This document shows, piece by piece, positions 55,865-64,000 of a stretch of 64,000 nucleotides of DNA. Source of the DNA: Lysobacter sp. Root916 (GTDB lineage Bacteria; Pseudomonadota; Gammaproteobacteria; Xanthomonadales; Xanthomonadaceae). Location of the stretch: the NCBI RefSeq assembly GCF_001429785.1, contig NZ_LMJF01000001.1:240599-304598 (forward strand), written 5' to 3'. A program made the translations under genes and the position numbers. Every line of letters begins with the position of its first letter. The first letter of the stretch is position 1. The notes beneath the pieces were generated by a model that saw nothing but the letters and a program-made list of their open reading frames with translations, ran no database searches and had not been told where the DNA came from.

Positions 55865-57856
55865 TCAGCCCTTGCCGGCCGCGGGCTTGGTCGCCGCGGC
55901 GACCTTGCCGTCGGGCTGCCAGCCGCAGGTCTTGCCTTCGTTCTGCTGCTTCAGCCAGGTCTGCAGCGGGGCGAAGTACTCCAGCACCGCCGAGGCGTCC
56001 ATCTTCTCGCCGCCGGTGAGTTCCTTCAGGGTCTTCTGCCAGGGCTGGCTCTGGCCCTTGCTCAGCATGGCCTGGAACTTGGCGCCGGCTTCCTTGTTGC
56101 CGTAGAAGCTGCATTCGTACAGCGGACCCTTATAGCCCGATGCGTCGCACAGCGCCTTGTAGAACTGGAACTGCAGCACGTGCGAGAGGAAGTAGCGCGT
56201 GTACGGGGTATTACCCGGCACGTGGTACTTGGCGCCGGCGTCGAAGAACTCCTCGCCGCGCGCGGTGGCCGGGGCCACGCCCTGGTACTTGGCCTTCAGA
56301 TCCCACCAGGCCTTGTTGTAATCGCCCGGCTTGATCGAGCCGTCGAACACGCCCCAGCGCCAGCGGTCGATCATCAAACCGAACGGCAGGAACGAGACCT
56401 TGGCCAGGGCCATGCGCATCTGCGCGTTGATCAGCGCCTCGTTGCTCTGCTGCTGATCGCCGACCAGGCCGATCGACTGCAGGTACTTGGGCGTCATCGC
56501 CAGCACGATGGTGTCGCCGATCGCCTCGTGGAAGCCGTCGTGCGCGCCGCCCTGGAACAGCGGCGGCTGCTTGTTGTAGGCCATGTAGTAATAGACGTGG
56601 CCGAGCTCGTGGTAGATGGTGGTGAAGTCTTCCTCGTTCGGCTTGATGCACATCTTGGTGCGCACGTCGCCGGCCATGTTCATGTCCCAGGCGCTGGCGT
56701 GGCAGACCACGTCGCGGTCGCGCGGCTTGACGAACTGGGTCTTGCTCCAATAGGTCTCGGGCAGTTTCGGCATGCCCAGCGAAACGTAGAAGTCCTGCGC
56801 GCGCTCGGTCATCTGGCGCGCGGTGGCGAGTTGGGCGTCGACCTCCAGTTGGGCCTGCTGCTCGGGCTCGCGCGAGTCCGGATTCTTGGCCATCTGGGCG
56901 TCGAACTGCTGCTGGTACTGCGCGGCCAGCGCGCCGTTGATATCCAGGCTGCCGGCGTTCTTGTACGGCGCCAGCACATCCCAGAGGTTGCCCCAGTCCT
57001 GCTGCCACATGTTGCCCATCAGGTGCGCGGGCAGCATGTTGCCGGCGACGTGGCCCTTGTCGGCGCCGTATGTCGCTTCCAGCTTGGTGCGGGTGTAGCA
57101 GTGCAGCTGCTCGTACAGCGGCTTGACCTGGCCCCACAGGCGGTCGGTCTCGGCCGCGATCTCGGCCGGGCTCATGTCGTAACCCGAGCGCCACATCTCG
57201 CCGGTGTCGGCGTAGCCCATGTCGCGCGCGCCTTCGTTGACCAGTTCGACGAAGCGCGTGTAGTCCTTGCGCATCGGCTGGGCGATGGTGTGCCAGCCCT
57301 GCCAGGCGTCGAGCTGGGCATCGTAGTCGCGGCTGCTGCGCAGCACGTCCTCGAGGTCGCCGAGCTGGCGGCAGTTCTTGGCGTCGCCTTCGCCGGTGCA
57401 GTACTTGCCGGAGCCGTACATGCCGTCCATCTTGGTCGCGATCTTGGTCAGCTCGGCGAGCTTGGCCGGATCCTTCGGCGCCGGCATCGAGGTCAGCAGC
57501 TTGAGCAACTGGATCGAACGCGCGGTGTCGGGCGACATCGGCTGGCCTTCGAAACGCTTGGACTGCTCGATCCAGCTGTTGAGCTGGGTCAGCCAACGCT
57601 CGTTGCTCTTGGCCGCGATCATCGCGCTGTCGTCGTTGATGTAGGTGTTCGACAGCCACTGCGCCGAACTCATCTCCGGGTACATCGCCTTGTATTCGGC
57701 GTTGACGCGGGCGATGAACTGATCGGCGGTCTCGCCCTGGGGCGCGGTGGTCGGCGCGGTGCCGGTGGTGGGCGCGGTCGGTTCTTTCTTGCAACCGGCC
57801 AGACCGATCACGGCGGCGGTAATGCTGAGCGCGAGCAGGGCGCGTAAGGGCTTCAT
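55865..57856 (-). CDS. M2-family (ACE-like) dipeptidyl carboxypeptidase lipoprotein
   Basis: The 663-aa product has a lipoprotein signal (LRALLALSITAAVIGLAGC). The body matches bacterial angiotensin-converting-enzyme homologues: YHELGHVYYYMAYNKQPPLF carries the zinc site HELGH, and GFHEAIGDTIVLAM provides the third ligand Glu. These enzymes release C-terminal dipeptides in the periplasm. ATG 57856 (MKPLRALL) is preferred over 57883 because it opens the signal. A terminator follows at 55816. Confidence 0.93.
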   Translation of the reverse strand: MKPLRALLALSITAAVIGLAGCKKEPTAPTTGTAPTTAPQGETADQFIARVNAEYKAMYPEMSSAQWLSNTYINDDSAMIAAKSNERWLTQLNSWIEQSKRFEGQPMSPDTARSIQLLKLLTSMPAPKDPAKLAELTKIATKMDGMYGSGKYCTGEGDAKNCRQLGDLEDVLRSSRDYDAQLDAWQGWHTIAQPMRKDYTRFVELVNEGARDMGYADTGEMWRSGYDMSPAEIAAETDRLWGQVKPLYEQLHCYTRTKLEATYGADKGHVAGNMLPAHLMGNMWQQDWGNLWDVLAPYKNAGSLDINGALAAQYQQQFDAQMAKNPDSREPEQQAQLEVDAQLATARQMTERAQDFYVSLGMPKLPETYWSKTQFVKPRDRDVVCHASAWDMNMAGDVRTKMCIKPNEEDFTTIYHELGHVYYYMAYNKQPPLFQGGAHDGFHEAIGDTIVLAMTPKYLQSIGLVGDQQQSNEALINAQMRMALAKVSFLPFGLMIDRWRWGVFDGSIKPGDYNKAWWDLKAKYQGVAPATARGEEFFDAGAKYHVPGNTPYTRYFLSHVLQFQFYKALCDASGYKGPLYECSFYGNKEAGAKFQAMLSKGQSQPWQKTLKELTGGEKMDASAVLEYFAPLQTWLKQQNEGKTCGWQPDGKVAAATKPAAGKG

Positions 57857-58943
57857 AGGGTGTTCTCTCCGGGACGAATGCACCGCAGCCGGGCGCGGGG
57901 TGCCCCGAGGCTAGAGGGCCGTCCGGTGCGGCGCAAGGCCGAAAAGACGGAACCCGGGTGCCCGCATGCGGCTGCGGCGCGGGCCGCGAAGGCCGGCTTG
58001 CCTGCGCTGGCCGCGACCTGTGCGCGGGCAGCCGGGCGGCTTGCCCGGTTCCGGCGAACCGGCGCGCGCGCGCCGGCGCTTTTCGCGCAAACGGCGCCCG
58101 ACCCGGGCGGGCGCTAACGGAATCGGTGACGCGGAGCGGCAACCGGCTGGCTAATTACGTACAGCTGGCGTTCATGCTTGCGTGAAGAACGGGTGAAGAC
58201 GATGCCCGTTATGTTGGTAAATGGTCGGCTTCATGCACTCTAAAGGCGCCAACTGTGCGCAATTTCGGATTGAGCTCCTTGCGTCAGCCGGGCTTGTTGC
58301 GGCCCGGATCATCGACTAAAACCGACAGCAGTCATAAAAGAATCATTTGATTTGTGACGAAGAAGCGGGAAAGGTGACGCTCCAGGGCAGTGCTGCATGG
58401 CCATGGGGATGGTTGCCCGGTACGCCATGGAAGGTCTGAACTCGCGCAGGCGCGCCACGCGCCGCGCAGGACCGACCATCAAGACGCCGGGGAGGGCGTC
58501 GGGAGTGCGGGGCGGCGGTGTTGCCCGATCGTGAAAGGGGTTTCAGGGAGCGGTAGCGAATGCTCGACGGCGTCGGCCTGGATGGCCGTGCCGAGCCATG
58601 GATGCTCGTCCGGCGCTCTGCGGAGCGGCGGGCGCGAGGTAGGAGATGGACCGGTCGTCGGCGGCTAGGGAAGCCGTCGGGACGTCAGCGGCGATGGCGG
58701 TGGGTGTGGAGTTACAGGCTTGGCGGCAACCTCCGGAGGACGGCGGCCGCGGCGAAGGATCGCCCGTAGCGGGTACCCATTGGATCGACCGTGCCAGGGA
58801 CGGTATCGGATGCGGGGCTGTAGCGAGCCCCAATGCGTGCGCCCGGAGGGCGTGCGCGACGGCCGCGGTGGCCGTCGCCGGGCAGCGCCTGCGGGCGCGC
58901 TGCGCGGCGGCGCCGCGGTAGTCGAGGGATCGGGCGGTCGGCG
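57857..58943. other. 1.09 kb region without recognisable gene
   Basis: Short frames exist on both strands, but none has family features, a convincing ribosome site or even codon use. The part 58140-58380 is less GC-rich than its surroundings, includes CATAAAAGAATCATTTGATT (58334-58353) and a CCGGGC/GCCCGG hairpin near 58290-58310, and could hold a promoter or a small RNA. The remainder is GC-rich and low in structure. Confidence 0.6.
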
Positions 58944-59429
58944 TCAGGACGTCGTCGGCAGCAGCAGGGTCCGCTGAGTCGCGTCGGCCAGGCCGCGCTC
59001 GTGCAGCCAGCGCCAAGCCGTGTCGGCATCGTGCTCGACATAGGCCTGCGCCGACCCCAGGCGGAAGGTGTAGCCCCAGGCATCCATGTCGGCGAGCACG
59101 CGCTCGCGGCCCACGCCGGGCAGGGCCTCGCCGAGCAGGCTCTGCAGCACGCACACGGCGTCCTCTTCCTCGACCGAGTCGGTGGCGTCGGTATGCACCG
59201 CGGCGCGGCGCTGCGGCGGCAGCACGATCAGATGCGCGGCTTCGTGCAGCAGCGAATGCACCGGCGTATCGCCGCGCGCGTACACGCGGCTGCCGATCAG
59301 CCCGGCCTCGCACTCGCCCCAATAGCTGCCCGGAATGGGCTCGCCGTCGGCCACCCGCACCAGGCTCAGTCCGTAGCGCGCGAGCAGGGCGGCGACGGCG
59401 GCGGGGTCGATGTCGGAGAGGGTGAGCAT
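58944..59429 (-). CDS. HEAAH-containing hypothetical protein
   Basis: The 161-aa protein carries HSLLHEAAHLIVLPPQRRAA near residue 62, an HExxH zinc-peptidase motif, with a cluster of acidic residues afterwards (DATDSVEEEDAVCVLQSLLG) that could supply a third ligand. No signal peptide. ATG 59429 (MLTLSDIDP) is chosen because the longer frame runs through a repeat. Perhaps a metalloprotease-like protein of unknown role; it is downstream of the min operon on the same strand. Confidence 0.65.
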   Translation of the reverse strand: MLTLSDIDPAAVAALLARYGLSLVRVADGEPIPGSYWGECEAGLIGSRVYARGDTPVHSLLHEAAHLIVLPPQRRAAVHTDATDSVEEEDAVCVLQSLLGEALPGVGRERVLADMDAWGYTFRLGSAQAYVEHDADTAWRWLHERGLADATQRTLLLPTTS

Positions 59430-59431
59430 GG

Positions 59432-59566
59432 AGCCAGTAACGAGTGGCCAGTAACGAGCAACCGGTAAGCGCGCAACGAGTTGCCAGTAACGAGCGACTA
59501 GCAAGTGCGCAGCGCTTTTTGCCGCTACTCGTTACCAGTCACTCATAGCTAGTTGCTCGCTCCTCG
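59432..59566. repeat. CAGTAACGAG-type repeat cluster
   Basis: CCAGTAACGAG occurs three times (near 59434, 59449 and 59489), interspersed with GCAACGAG and GCGACTAGC, followed by an inverted CTCGTTACCAG near 59527. The two orientations can pair into a long stem. Such CGAGTAACGAG strings are frequent between genes in Xanthomonadaceae. The cluster lies directly beyond the minE stop codon. Confidence 0.7.
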
Positions 59567-59568
59567 CT

Positions 59569-59835
59569 TCACGCCTGCGCGGGATTGGTCCGATCGGGCA
59601 GGGCCACGGAGATATCGAGCACGTCGTGCTCGCCCTCCTTGACCAGGTCGACCTTGACCGACTCCACGTCGACGTTGACGTACTTGCGGATCACCTCGAG
59701 CAGCTCGCGCTGCAGCATCGGCAGGTACTCCGGGCCGCCGCGACCGGCGCGCTCGTGGGCGACGATGATGCGCAGGCGGTCCTTGGCGACCGAGGCAGTC
59801 TGCTTCTTGGCCAGCAGGAAGTCGAACAGTCCCAT
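59569..59835 (-). CDS. minE: Cell division topological specificity factor MinE
   Basis: The 88-aa protein has the N-terminal membrane and anti-MinCD part ([29 protein letters not shown]) and the C-terminal dimer domain ([18 protein letters not shown]). It drives the pole-to-pole oscillation of MinCD. It follows minD by two bases in the order minC-minD-minE. Confidence 0.97.
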   Translation of the reverse strand: MGLFDFLLAKKQTASVAKDRLRIIVAHERAGRGGPEYLPMLQRELLEVIRKYVNVDVESVKVDLVKEGEHDVLDISVALPDRTNPAQA

Positions 59836-59837
59836 GT

Positions 59838-60647
59838 TCAGCCTCCGAAGATCTTGCTGAAGAAGCCTTTCTTTTCCACTTGCACGAAACGCATCGGACG
59901 GGTGTCGCCGAGCAGGCGCGCGACCGCGTCGTCGTAGGCCTGGGCCGCGTCGGATTCGGTTTCCAGAATCACCGGCTCGCCCTTGTTGGAGGCGTTGAGC
60001 ACGTCGCCGGATTCCGGGATCACGCCGATGGTCTTGAGGCCGAGGATTTCCTCGACGTCGCCGATGCTGAGCATCTCGCCGGTTTCCACGCGCTTGGGGC
60101 TGTAGCGGGTCAGCAGCAGGTGTTCCTTGACGCGCTCGCCGTTCTCGGCGCGGCGGGTCTTGGACGCGAGCAGGCCGAGGATGCGGTCGGAGTCGCGCAC
60201 CGAGGACACTTCCGGGTTCACCACCACCACCGCCGAGTCGGCGAAGTACATGGCCAGGAACGCGCCCTTCTCGATGCCGGCCGGGGAGTCGCAGACGATG
60301 TAGTCGAAGCCGTCGGCGATCAGATCGTCGAGCACCTTCTGCACGCCTTCCTTGGTCAGCGCATCCTTGTCGCGGGTCTGCGAGGCGGCCAGCACGAACA
60401 GGTTGTCGAAGCGCTTGTCCTTGATCAGCGACTGCTTGAGCGTCGCTTCGCCGTTGACGACGTTGACGAAGTCGTACACCACACGGCGTTCGCAGCCCAT
60501 GATCAGGTCGAGGTTGCGCAAACCGACGTCGAAGTCGATCACGGCGACCTTGTGGCCGCGGCGCGCGAGCCCGCAAGCGACGCTGGCGCTGGTCGTGGTC
60601 TTGCCGACGCCGCCCTTGCCCGAGGTGACTACGATGATTTCGGCCAA
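59838..60647 (-). CDS. minD: Septum site-determining ATPase MinD
   Basis: The 269-aa ParA-family ATPase has the deviant Walker A KGGVGKTT (11-18) and ends in an amphipathic membrane-targeting helix ([18 protein letters not shown]). It starts with TTG 60647 preceded by GGAGGA, a strong site for a weak start codon. It recruits MinC to the membrane and is released by MinE. Confidence 0.97.
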   Translation of the reverse strand: MAEIIVVTSGKGGVGKTTTSASVACGLARRGHKVAVIDFDVGLRNLDLIMGCERRVVYDFVNVVNGEATLKQSLIKDKRFDNLFVLAASQTRDKDALTKEGVQKVLDDLIADGFDYIVCDSPAGIEKGAFLAMYFADSAVVVVNPEVSSVRDSDRILGLLASKTRRAENGERVKEHLLLTRYSPKRVETGEMLSIGDVEEILGLKTIGVIPESGDVLNASNKGEPVILETESDAAQAYDDAVARLLGDTRPMRFVQVEKKGFFSKIFGG

Positions 60648-60672
60648 GTTGTATTCCTCCTAAAGTGCGGCC

Positions 60673-61461
60673 TCAATCCAGCGCCGCGATCATGATTTGT
60701 TCGTCTTCGAGCCAGACCTGCACGGGCTTGCCGCGCAGGGTCTTGGGAATGTCTTCCAGCACTTTGTAGTGGCCGGCGATCGCCACGAGTTCGGCATGGA
60801 ACTCGCGGCAGAAGATGCGCGCCTGCGGATTGCCCTGCGCGCCGGCCAGGGCGCGCCCGCGCAGCGGGCCGTAGATATGCACCGAGCCGTCGGCGATCAC
60901 CTCGGCGCCGGCGCCGACCGCGGTCAGCACGGTCAAGTCGCGGTTTTCGGCATAGATCTGCTGGCCCGAGCGCACCGGCGCGGACTGGATCAGTCCGGGC
61001 GCGGCCGCGGGCGCGGCAGGCTTGGCCGGCGCGGCGGCGGCCGCGGCTTCGCGGCGCGCCGGGGCGGGCGCGGCAGCTGGCGCGGCGGGTGCCGGCGTCG
61101 GCGCGGGTTCGTCGTCGCCGCGCTCGTACTGGGCGCGGAACTTGGCCAGCAGCGGCAGGCCCAGGGCCTCGGACAGGCGCTCGGTCTCGCTGGTGCCGTA
61201 GGCCAGGGCGACCGGCAGCACGCCGGCGGCGCGCAGGCCGTCCAGCAGCGCCTGCGCGGTGGCCGCGTCCGGGGTGTGGCTGAGGCCGCCGAAATCGATC
61301 ACCACCGCGGCGCGCCCGAACAACTTGGGCGCGCGCTGCACGCGGCCGCGCATTTCCTCGATCAGGCGCGCGACGTCGAGGGTGCGCACGCGCAGGTTGG
61401 CGATGCCGACCTGGCCGATCTTGAGTTCGCCCGCTTGCTCGTAATCCACCGCCACGCTCAT
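60673..61461 (-). CDS. minC: Septum site-determining protein MinC
   Basis: The 262-aa FtsZ inhibitor has an N-terminal domain (LKIGQVGIANLRVRTLD), an unusually long Ala/Pro-rich linker (about residues 120-165), and the C-terminal beta-helix domain with SGQQIYAENRDLTVLTAVGA, GSVHIYGPLRGRALAG and FCREFHAELVAIAG. ATG 61461 overlaps the stop of the upstream GNAT gene. The minD start is 25 bp downstream. Confidence 0.96.
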   Translation of the reverse strand: MSVAVDYEQAGELKIGQVGIANLRVRTLDVARLIEEMRGRVQRAPKLFGRAAVVIDFGGLSHTPDAATAQALLDGLRAAGVLPVALAYGTSETERLSEALGLPLLAKFRAQYERGDDEPAPTPAPAAPAAAPAPARREAAAAAAPAKPAAPAAAPGLIQSAPVRSGQQIYAENRDLTVLTAVGAGAEVIADGSVHIYGPLRGRALAGAQGNPQARIFCREFHAELVAIAGHYKVLEDIPKTLRGKPVQVWLEDEQIMIAALD

Positions 61462-62072
61462 GGGCAGGTGCCCGTCGGGCGCTGCGCCAGGGAATCGTCG
61501 TGGGCGAGTGCGATGCGCGGACGGGTCAGCCAGGGCTGATCGGGCAATTGGTCGCCGTAGGTGTCGCGCACCCAGGCGTAGCTGCACAAGGGCTTCATCA
61601 GCATCGCCGCGCGCACGTCGGCCTCGGCCATCACGTGCTGGCCGACCTCGCGAAAACCGAAGCTGCCGTGGAACAGCAGGGCCGGGTCGTTGCCGCCTTC
61701 CAGGAACACCTCGCAGGCCAGCTGCGGATAGCGCAACTCGGCATAGCTCTGGGCGTCGGCATAGAACGCGCGACCGACGCCGCCGCCGCGACGGCGGCTG
61801 GCGACCACGATGCGGTCGATATAGAAAAAGTCCGGATAGCGCTCGCGGAACCAGCGGAAATTGCTGCTGTCGTGCTCGCAATGACTGCCCATGCCGATCA
61901 GGAAACCGGCCATGGTTCCGTCGCGTTCGGCGACCCGGAAGTATTCGGCGCGGTCGAAGAAGTGGCGCAGTCTGGCTGCATCCAGCGGCAGGATCGCGGG
62001 TCCGGCGGCGTTGTTCAGTGCAAGGACGGAATCCAGCTCGTGCTCACGCACGTCGCGGACGACGATCGACAT
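61458..62072 (-). CDS. GNAT-family acetyltransferase
   Basis: The 204-aa protein has an acetyl-CoA-binding GNAT fold: MAGFLIGMG (beta4), then FYIDRIVVASRRRGGGVGRA with the RRGGGVGRA pyrophosphate loop, and LACEVFLEGGNDPALLFHGS with FGFREVGQHV. It overlaps minC by four bases (ATGA) and is probably co-transcribed with the min genes. Substrate unknown; a link to division is only positional. Confidence 0.88.
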   Translation of the reverse strand: MSIVVRDVREHELDSVLALNNAAGPAILPLDAARLRHFFDRAEYFRVAERDGTMAGFLIGMGSHCEHDSSNFRWFRERYPDFFYIDRIVVASRRRGGGVGRAFYADAQSYAELRYPQLACEVFLEGGNDPALLFHGSFGFREVGQHVMAEADVRAAMLMKPLCSYAWVRDTYGDQLPDQPWLTRPRIALAHDDSLAQRPTGTCP

Positions 62073-62265
62073 TCCGGGCTCCAGTATTCGAAGCCGGCCA
62101 CGAAATAGGTGGCCGGCGGGCCGATTATCGCATGGCGGACCCCTCCGGGCGACCGCCGCGCTCGACGGCCGGCGAGATGCCGAATCGGGCCGCTGGGCGG
62201 TGCCCTCAGGCGTTCCATTACTTTCGGACGGCTCCGGGGCGGGCCGCAGCCGTTAGCATGCGTTC

Positions 62266-63471
62266 ATGCTGGCACGCCTCACCCATACCCGATTGCTGCG
62301 CTATGCGGGCCTGTTCACGTGGGTCCTGCTGGGCTGCTGGCTGCTTTCGATTTGGCTGGACCCGGGCTATTTCCAGCTCGAGCCGGGCCAGTCGCTGATA
62401 CCGGTCTACCTGCAGGTGCTGCGTTGGGTCGCGGTCTACCTGACCTTCGGCGTCGTCTACTGGTGGATCACCCGTTCGCTGGGCGAGCGCGAGACCGGCA
62501 TCGTCGACCACCTGTTGCTGCTGGTGCTGACCGGCTGCGCGATCGGGGTCAGCTACTACTCCAATACCGGCCTGGGCAGCGTGCTGTTCATGGTCATCGC
62601 CGGCCTGCTGCCGTGGATGCTGCCGCTGCGCGTGGGCATCGTCTGGCTGCTGGTGGGCAACCTGGCGATCACCCCGGTGTTCGTGCAGGCGCTGGACATC
62701 CCGCCGCTGGTGGCGGTGCTGCAGTCGCTGCTGTACATGGGGTTCTCCAGCTTCGTGTTCGTGACCGCGATGGTCGCGTTGCAGCAGACCCAGGCGCGCG
62801 AAGAGCAGCGCCGCCTCAACGCCGAGCTGCGCGCCACCCGCGCCCTGCTGGCCGAAAGCGCGCGCATCAACGAGCGCACCCGCATCTCGCGCGAGCTGCA
62901 CGACCTGCTGGGCCATCACCTGACCGCGCTGAGCCTGAACCTGGAGGTCGCCGGCCATCTGTCCGACGGCCGCGTCAAGGAACACGTGCAGCAGGCGCAT
63001 ACTCTGGCCAGGTTGCTGCTGACCGACGTGCGCGAAGCGGTCAGCCAACTGCGCGAGAACGGCGCGATCGACCTGGCCGTGGCCCTGCGGCCGCTGGCCG
63101 AGAACGTACCCGCGCTCGATATCCGCATGGACATCGAGTCCCCGCTGACCCTGGACGATCCCGAGCGCGCCCACGTGCTGATGCGCTGCACCCAGGAAAT
63201 CATCACCAACGCCGTGCGCCATGCCGGCGCGCGTCATCTCGACATCCAGGTGCGTCGCCACCAGGACTGCATCGTGATGGACGCGCGCGACGACGGCCAC
63301 GGCGCCGACAATCCCGTCTCCGGCAACGGCCTGCGCGGCATGCGCGAGCGCCTGGTCCAGTACGGCGGCGATTTGCGTATCGAAACCCGGCCGGAGGCGG
63401 GCTTTTGCCTGCACCTCACGTTGCCGGCCTCGGCGGCCGCGGCCGCCGCTTGTGAAGGAGTCACCGCATGA
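62266..63471 (+). CDS. DesK/NarX-type sensor histidine kinase
   Basis: The 401-aa kinase has five to six transmembrane helices (about 12-165), a coiled coil with RLNAELRATRALLAESARIN, the HisKA_3 box SRELHDLLGHHLTALSLNLE, and an ATPase domain with RCTQEIITNAVRHAGARHL and GNGLRGMRERL. It lacks a periplasmic domain, so it probably senses a membrane state, as DesK does. It overlaps the response regulator gene by four bases. Confidence 0.93.
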   Translation: MLARLTHTRLLRYAGLFTWVLLGCWLLSIWLDPGYFQLEPGQSLIPVYLQVLRWVAVYLTFGVVYWWITRSLGERETGIVDHLLLLVLTGCAIGVSYYSNTGLGSVLFMVIAGLLPWMLPLRVGIVWLLVGNLAITPVFVQALDIPPLVAVLQSLLYMGFSSFVFVTAMVALQQTQAREEQRRLNAELRATRALLAESARINERTRISRELHDLLGHHLTALSLNLEVAGHLSDGRVKEHVQQAHTLARLLLTDVREAVSQLRENGAIDLAVALRPLAENVPALDIRMDIESPLTLDDPERAHVLMRCTQEIITNAVRHAGARHLDIQVRRHQDCIVMDARDDGHGADNPVSGNGLRGMRERLVQYGGDLRIETRPEAGFCLHLTLPASAAAAAACEGVTA

Positions 63472-64000
63472 CCCCCAGCTCCGACAATGCCCGTCCCGCC
63501 CGCACCATCCGCGTCCTGCTCGTCGACGACCAGACCTTGGTCCGCCAAGGCGTGCGCTCGCTGCTGGCGCTGGCCGAGGGCATCGAAGTGGTCGCCGAGG
63601 CCGGCGACGGCCGCCAGGCGGTCGAGATCGTCCCGCAGGTGCGTCCGGACGTGGTCCTGATGGACATGCGCATGCCGGTGATGTCCGGCCTGGAGGCCCT
63701 GCAGGCCCTGGCCCGGGCCGGCAACCTGCCACCGACCATCATCCTGACCACCTTCGACGACGACCAATTGGTGCTCGCCGGGCTCAAGGCCGGTGCCAAG
63801 GGCTACCTGCTCAAGGACGTGTCGCTGGAGCAACTGGTCGGCGCGATCCAGGCCGTGGCCGACGGCGGTTCGCTGGTGCAACCGGCGGTGACCCAGCGCC
63901 TGCTGTCGGGCCTGGAGCACATGCGCAACGATTTCGTCAGCCTGGACCGCCCGGACCCGCTGACCGAGCGCGAGACCGAGATCCTGCGCCTGATGGCCGG
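63468..64000 (+). CDS. NarL/FixJ-family response regulator (3' end beyond window)
   Basis: About 177 residues are visible. The receiver domain has VLLVDDQTLVRQGVRSLLAL, the phospho-acceptor Asp in VVLMDMRMPVMSG and the conserved Lys in GYLLKDVS. The start of a LuxR helix-turn-helix follows (LTERETEILRLMAG) and is cut by the window edge. GAAGGAG precedes ATG 63468, and the start overlaps the kinase stop (ATGA). It is partnered with the DesK-like kinase. Confidence 0.93.
   Translation, partial: MTPSSDNARPARTIRVLLVDDQTLVRQGVRSLLALAEGIEVVAEAGDGRQAVEIVPQVRPDVVLMDMRMPVMSGLEALQALARAGNLPPTIILTTFDDDQLVLAGLKAGAKGYLLKDVSLEQLVGAIQAVADGGSLVQPAVTQRLLSGLEHMRNDFVSLDRPDPLTERETEILRLMA

Noticed and set aside
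58390-58921. Plus-strand frames in the gap before the HEAAH gene
   Set aside because: No motif, no good ribosome site, composition like non-coding GC-rich sequence.

Overview
The window is GC-rich, gene-dense chromosomal DNA of a gammaproteobacterium, most likely a Lysobacter-like member of the Xanthomonadaceae (inference). The reasons are the order miaA-hfq-hflX-hflK-hflC-yjeT with purA nearby, two proteins ending in an XVIPCD tail (the Xanthomonadales type IV secretion signal), an ACE-like M2 peptidase, several LytS/LytTR systems, and intergenic palindromes typical of this family. No tRNA, rRNA, CRISPR array, prophage or insertion-sequence transposase was seen.

Layout. 1-16.7 kb is mostly housekeeping: an M15 peptidase lipoprotein, an Mth938-like protein, yhbY, rlmE, ftsH, folP, miaA, hfq, hflX, hflK, hflC, yjeT and purA. 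A 1.15 kb gene-free stretch before miaA holds four ~100 bp repeat units, each carrying an inverted pair of DnaA-box-like sites. A LytS/LytTR pair, a DUF2306-like membrane protein and a truncated copy of that gene's 5' end lie between yjeT and purA. 16.7-36.1 kb is accessory and regulatory: an SLC13 transporter, a VOC protein divergent from a TetR regulator with two operators, a GIY-YIG-like protein, an ECF42-type sigma factor with its YCII partner, a hydrolase divergent from an MmyB-like regulator with an unusual operator cluster, further LytS kinases and LytTR regulators, a serine hydrolase, and an ArsR/SRPBCC operon with its operator. 36.2-40.4 kb holds two tandem, homologous XVIPCD effectors (X-Tfe) followed by a lipoprotein that may be their immunity protein. 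40.5-53.6 kb holds a GAF-GGDEF cyclase, gcvP under a glycine riboswitch, a Bcr-type exporter, a DegT-like aminotransferase, an M1 peptidase, an LprI-like protein and a Rieske oxygenase/APC permease operon. 53.7-64 kb holds a six-cysteine exported peptide beside a membrane-anchored thioredoxin, a ~1.1 kb higher-order repeat array, the ACE-like peptidase, an unassigned 1.1 kb gap, a HEAAH protein, minE-minD-minC with a GNAT gene, and a DesK/NarL-type two-component system that runs off the right edge.

The main candidates for new biology are the DnaA-box-pair array upstream of miaA (5975-6667), the tandem X-Tfe locus with a YkuD-like His/Cys core and EF-hand-like loops (36261-40378), the Cys-rich peptide with its thioredoxin (53740-54595), and the MmyB operator cluster (25694-25748). 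All functional statements come from motifs and neighbourhood seen by eye. No database search was possible.
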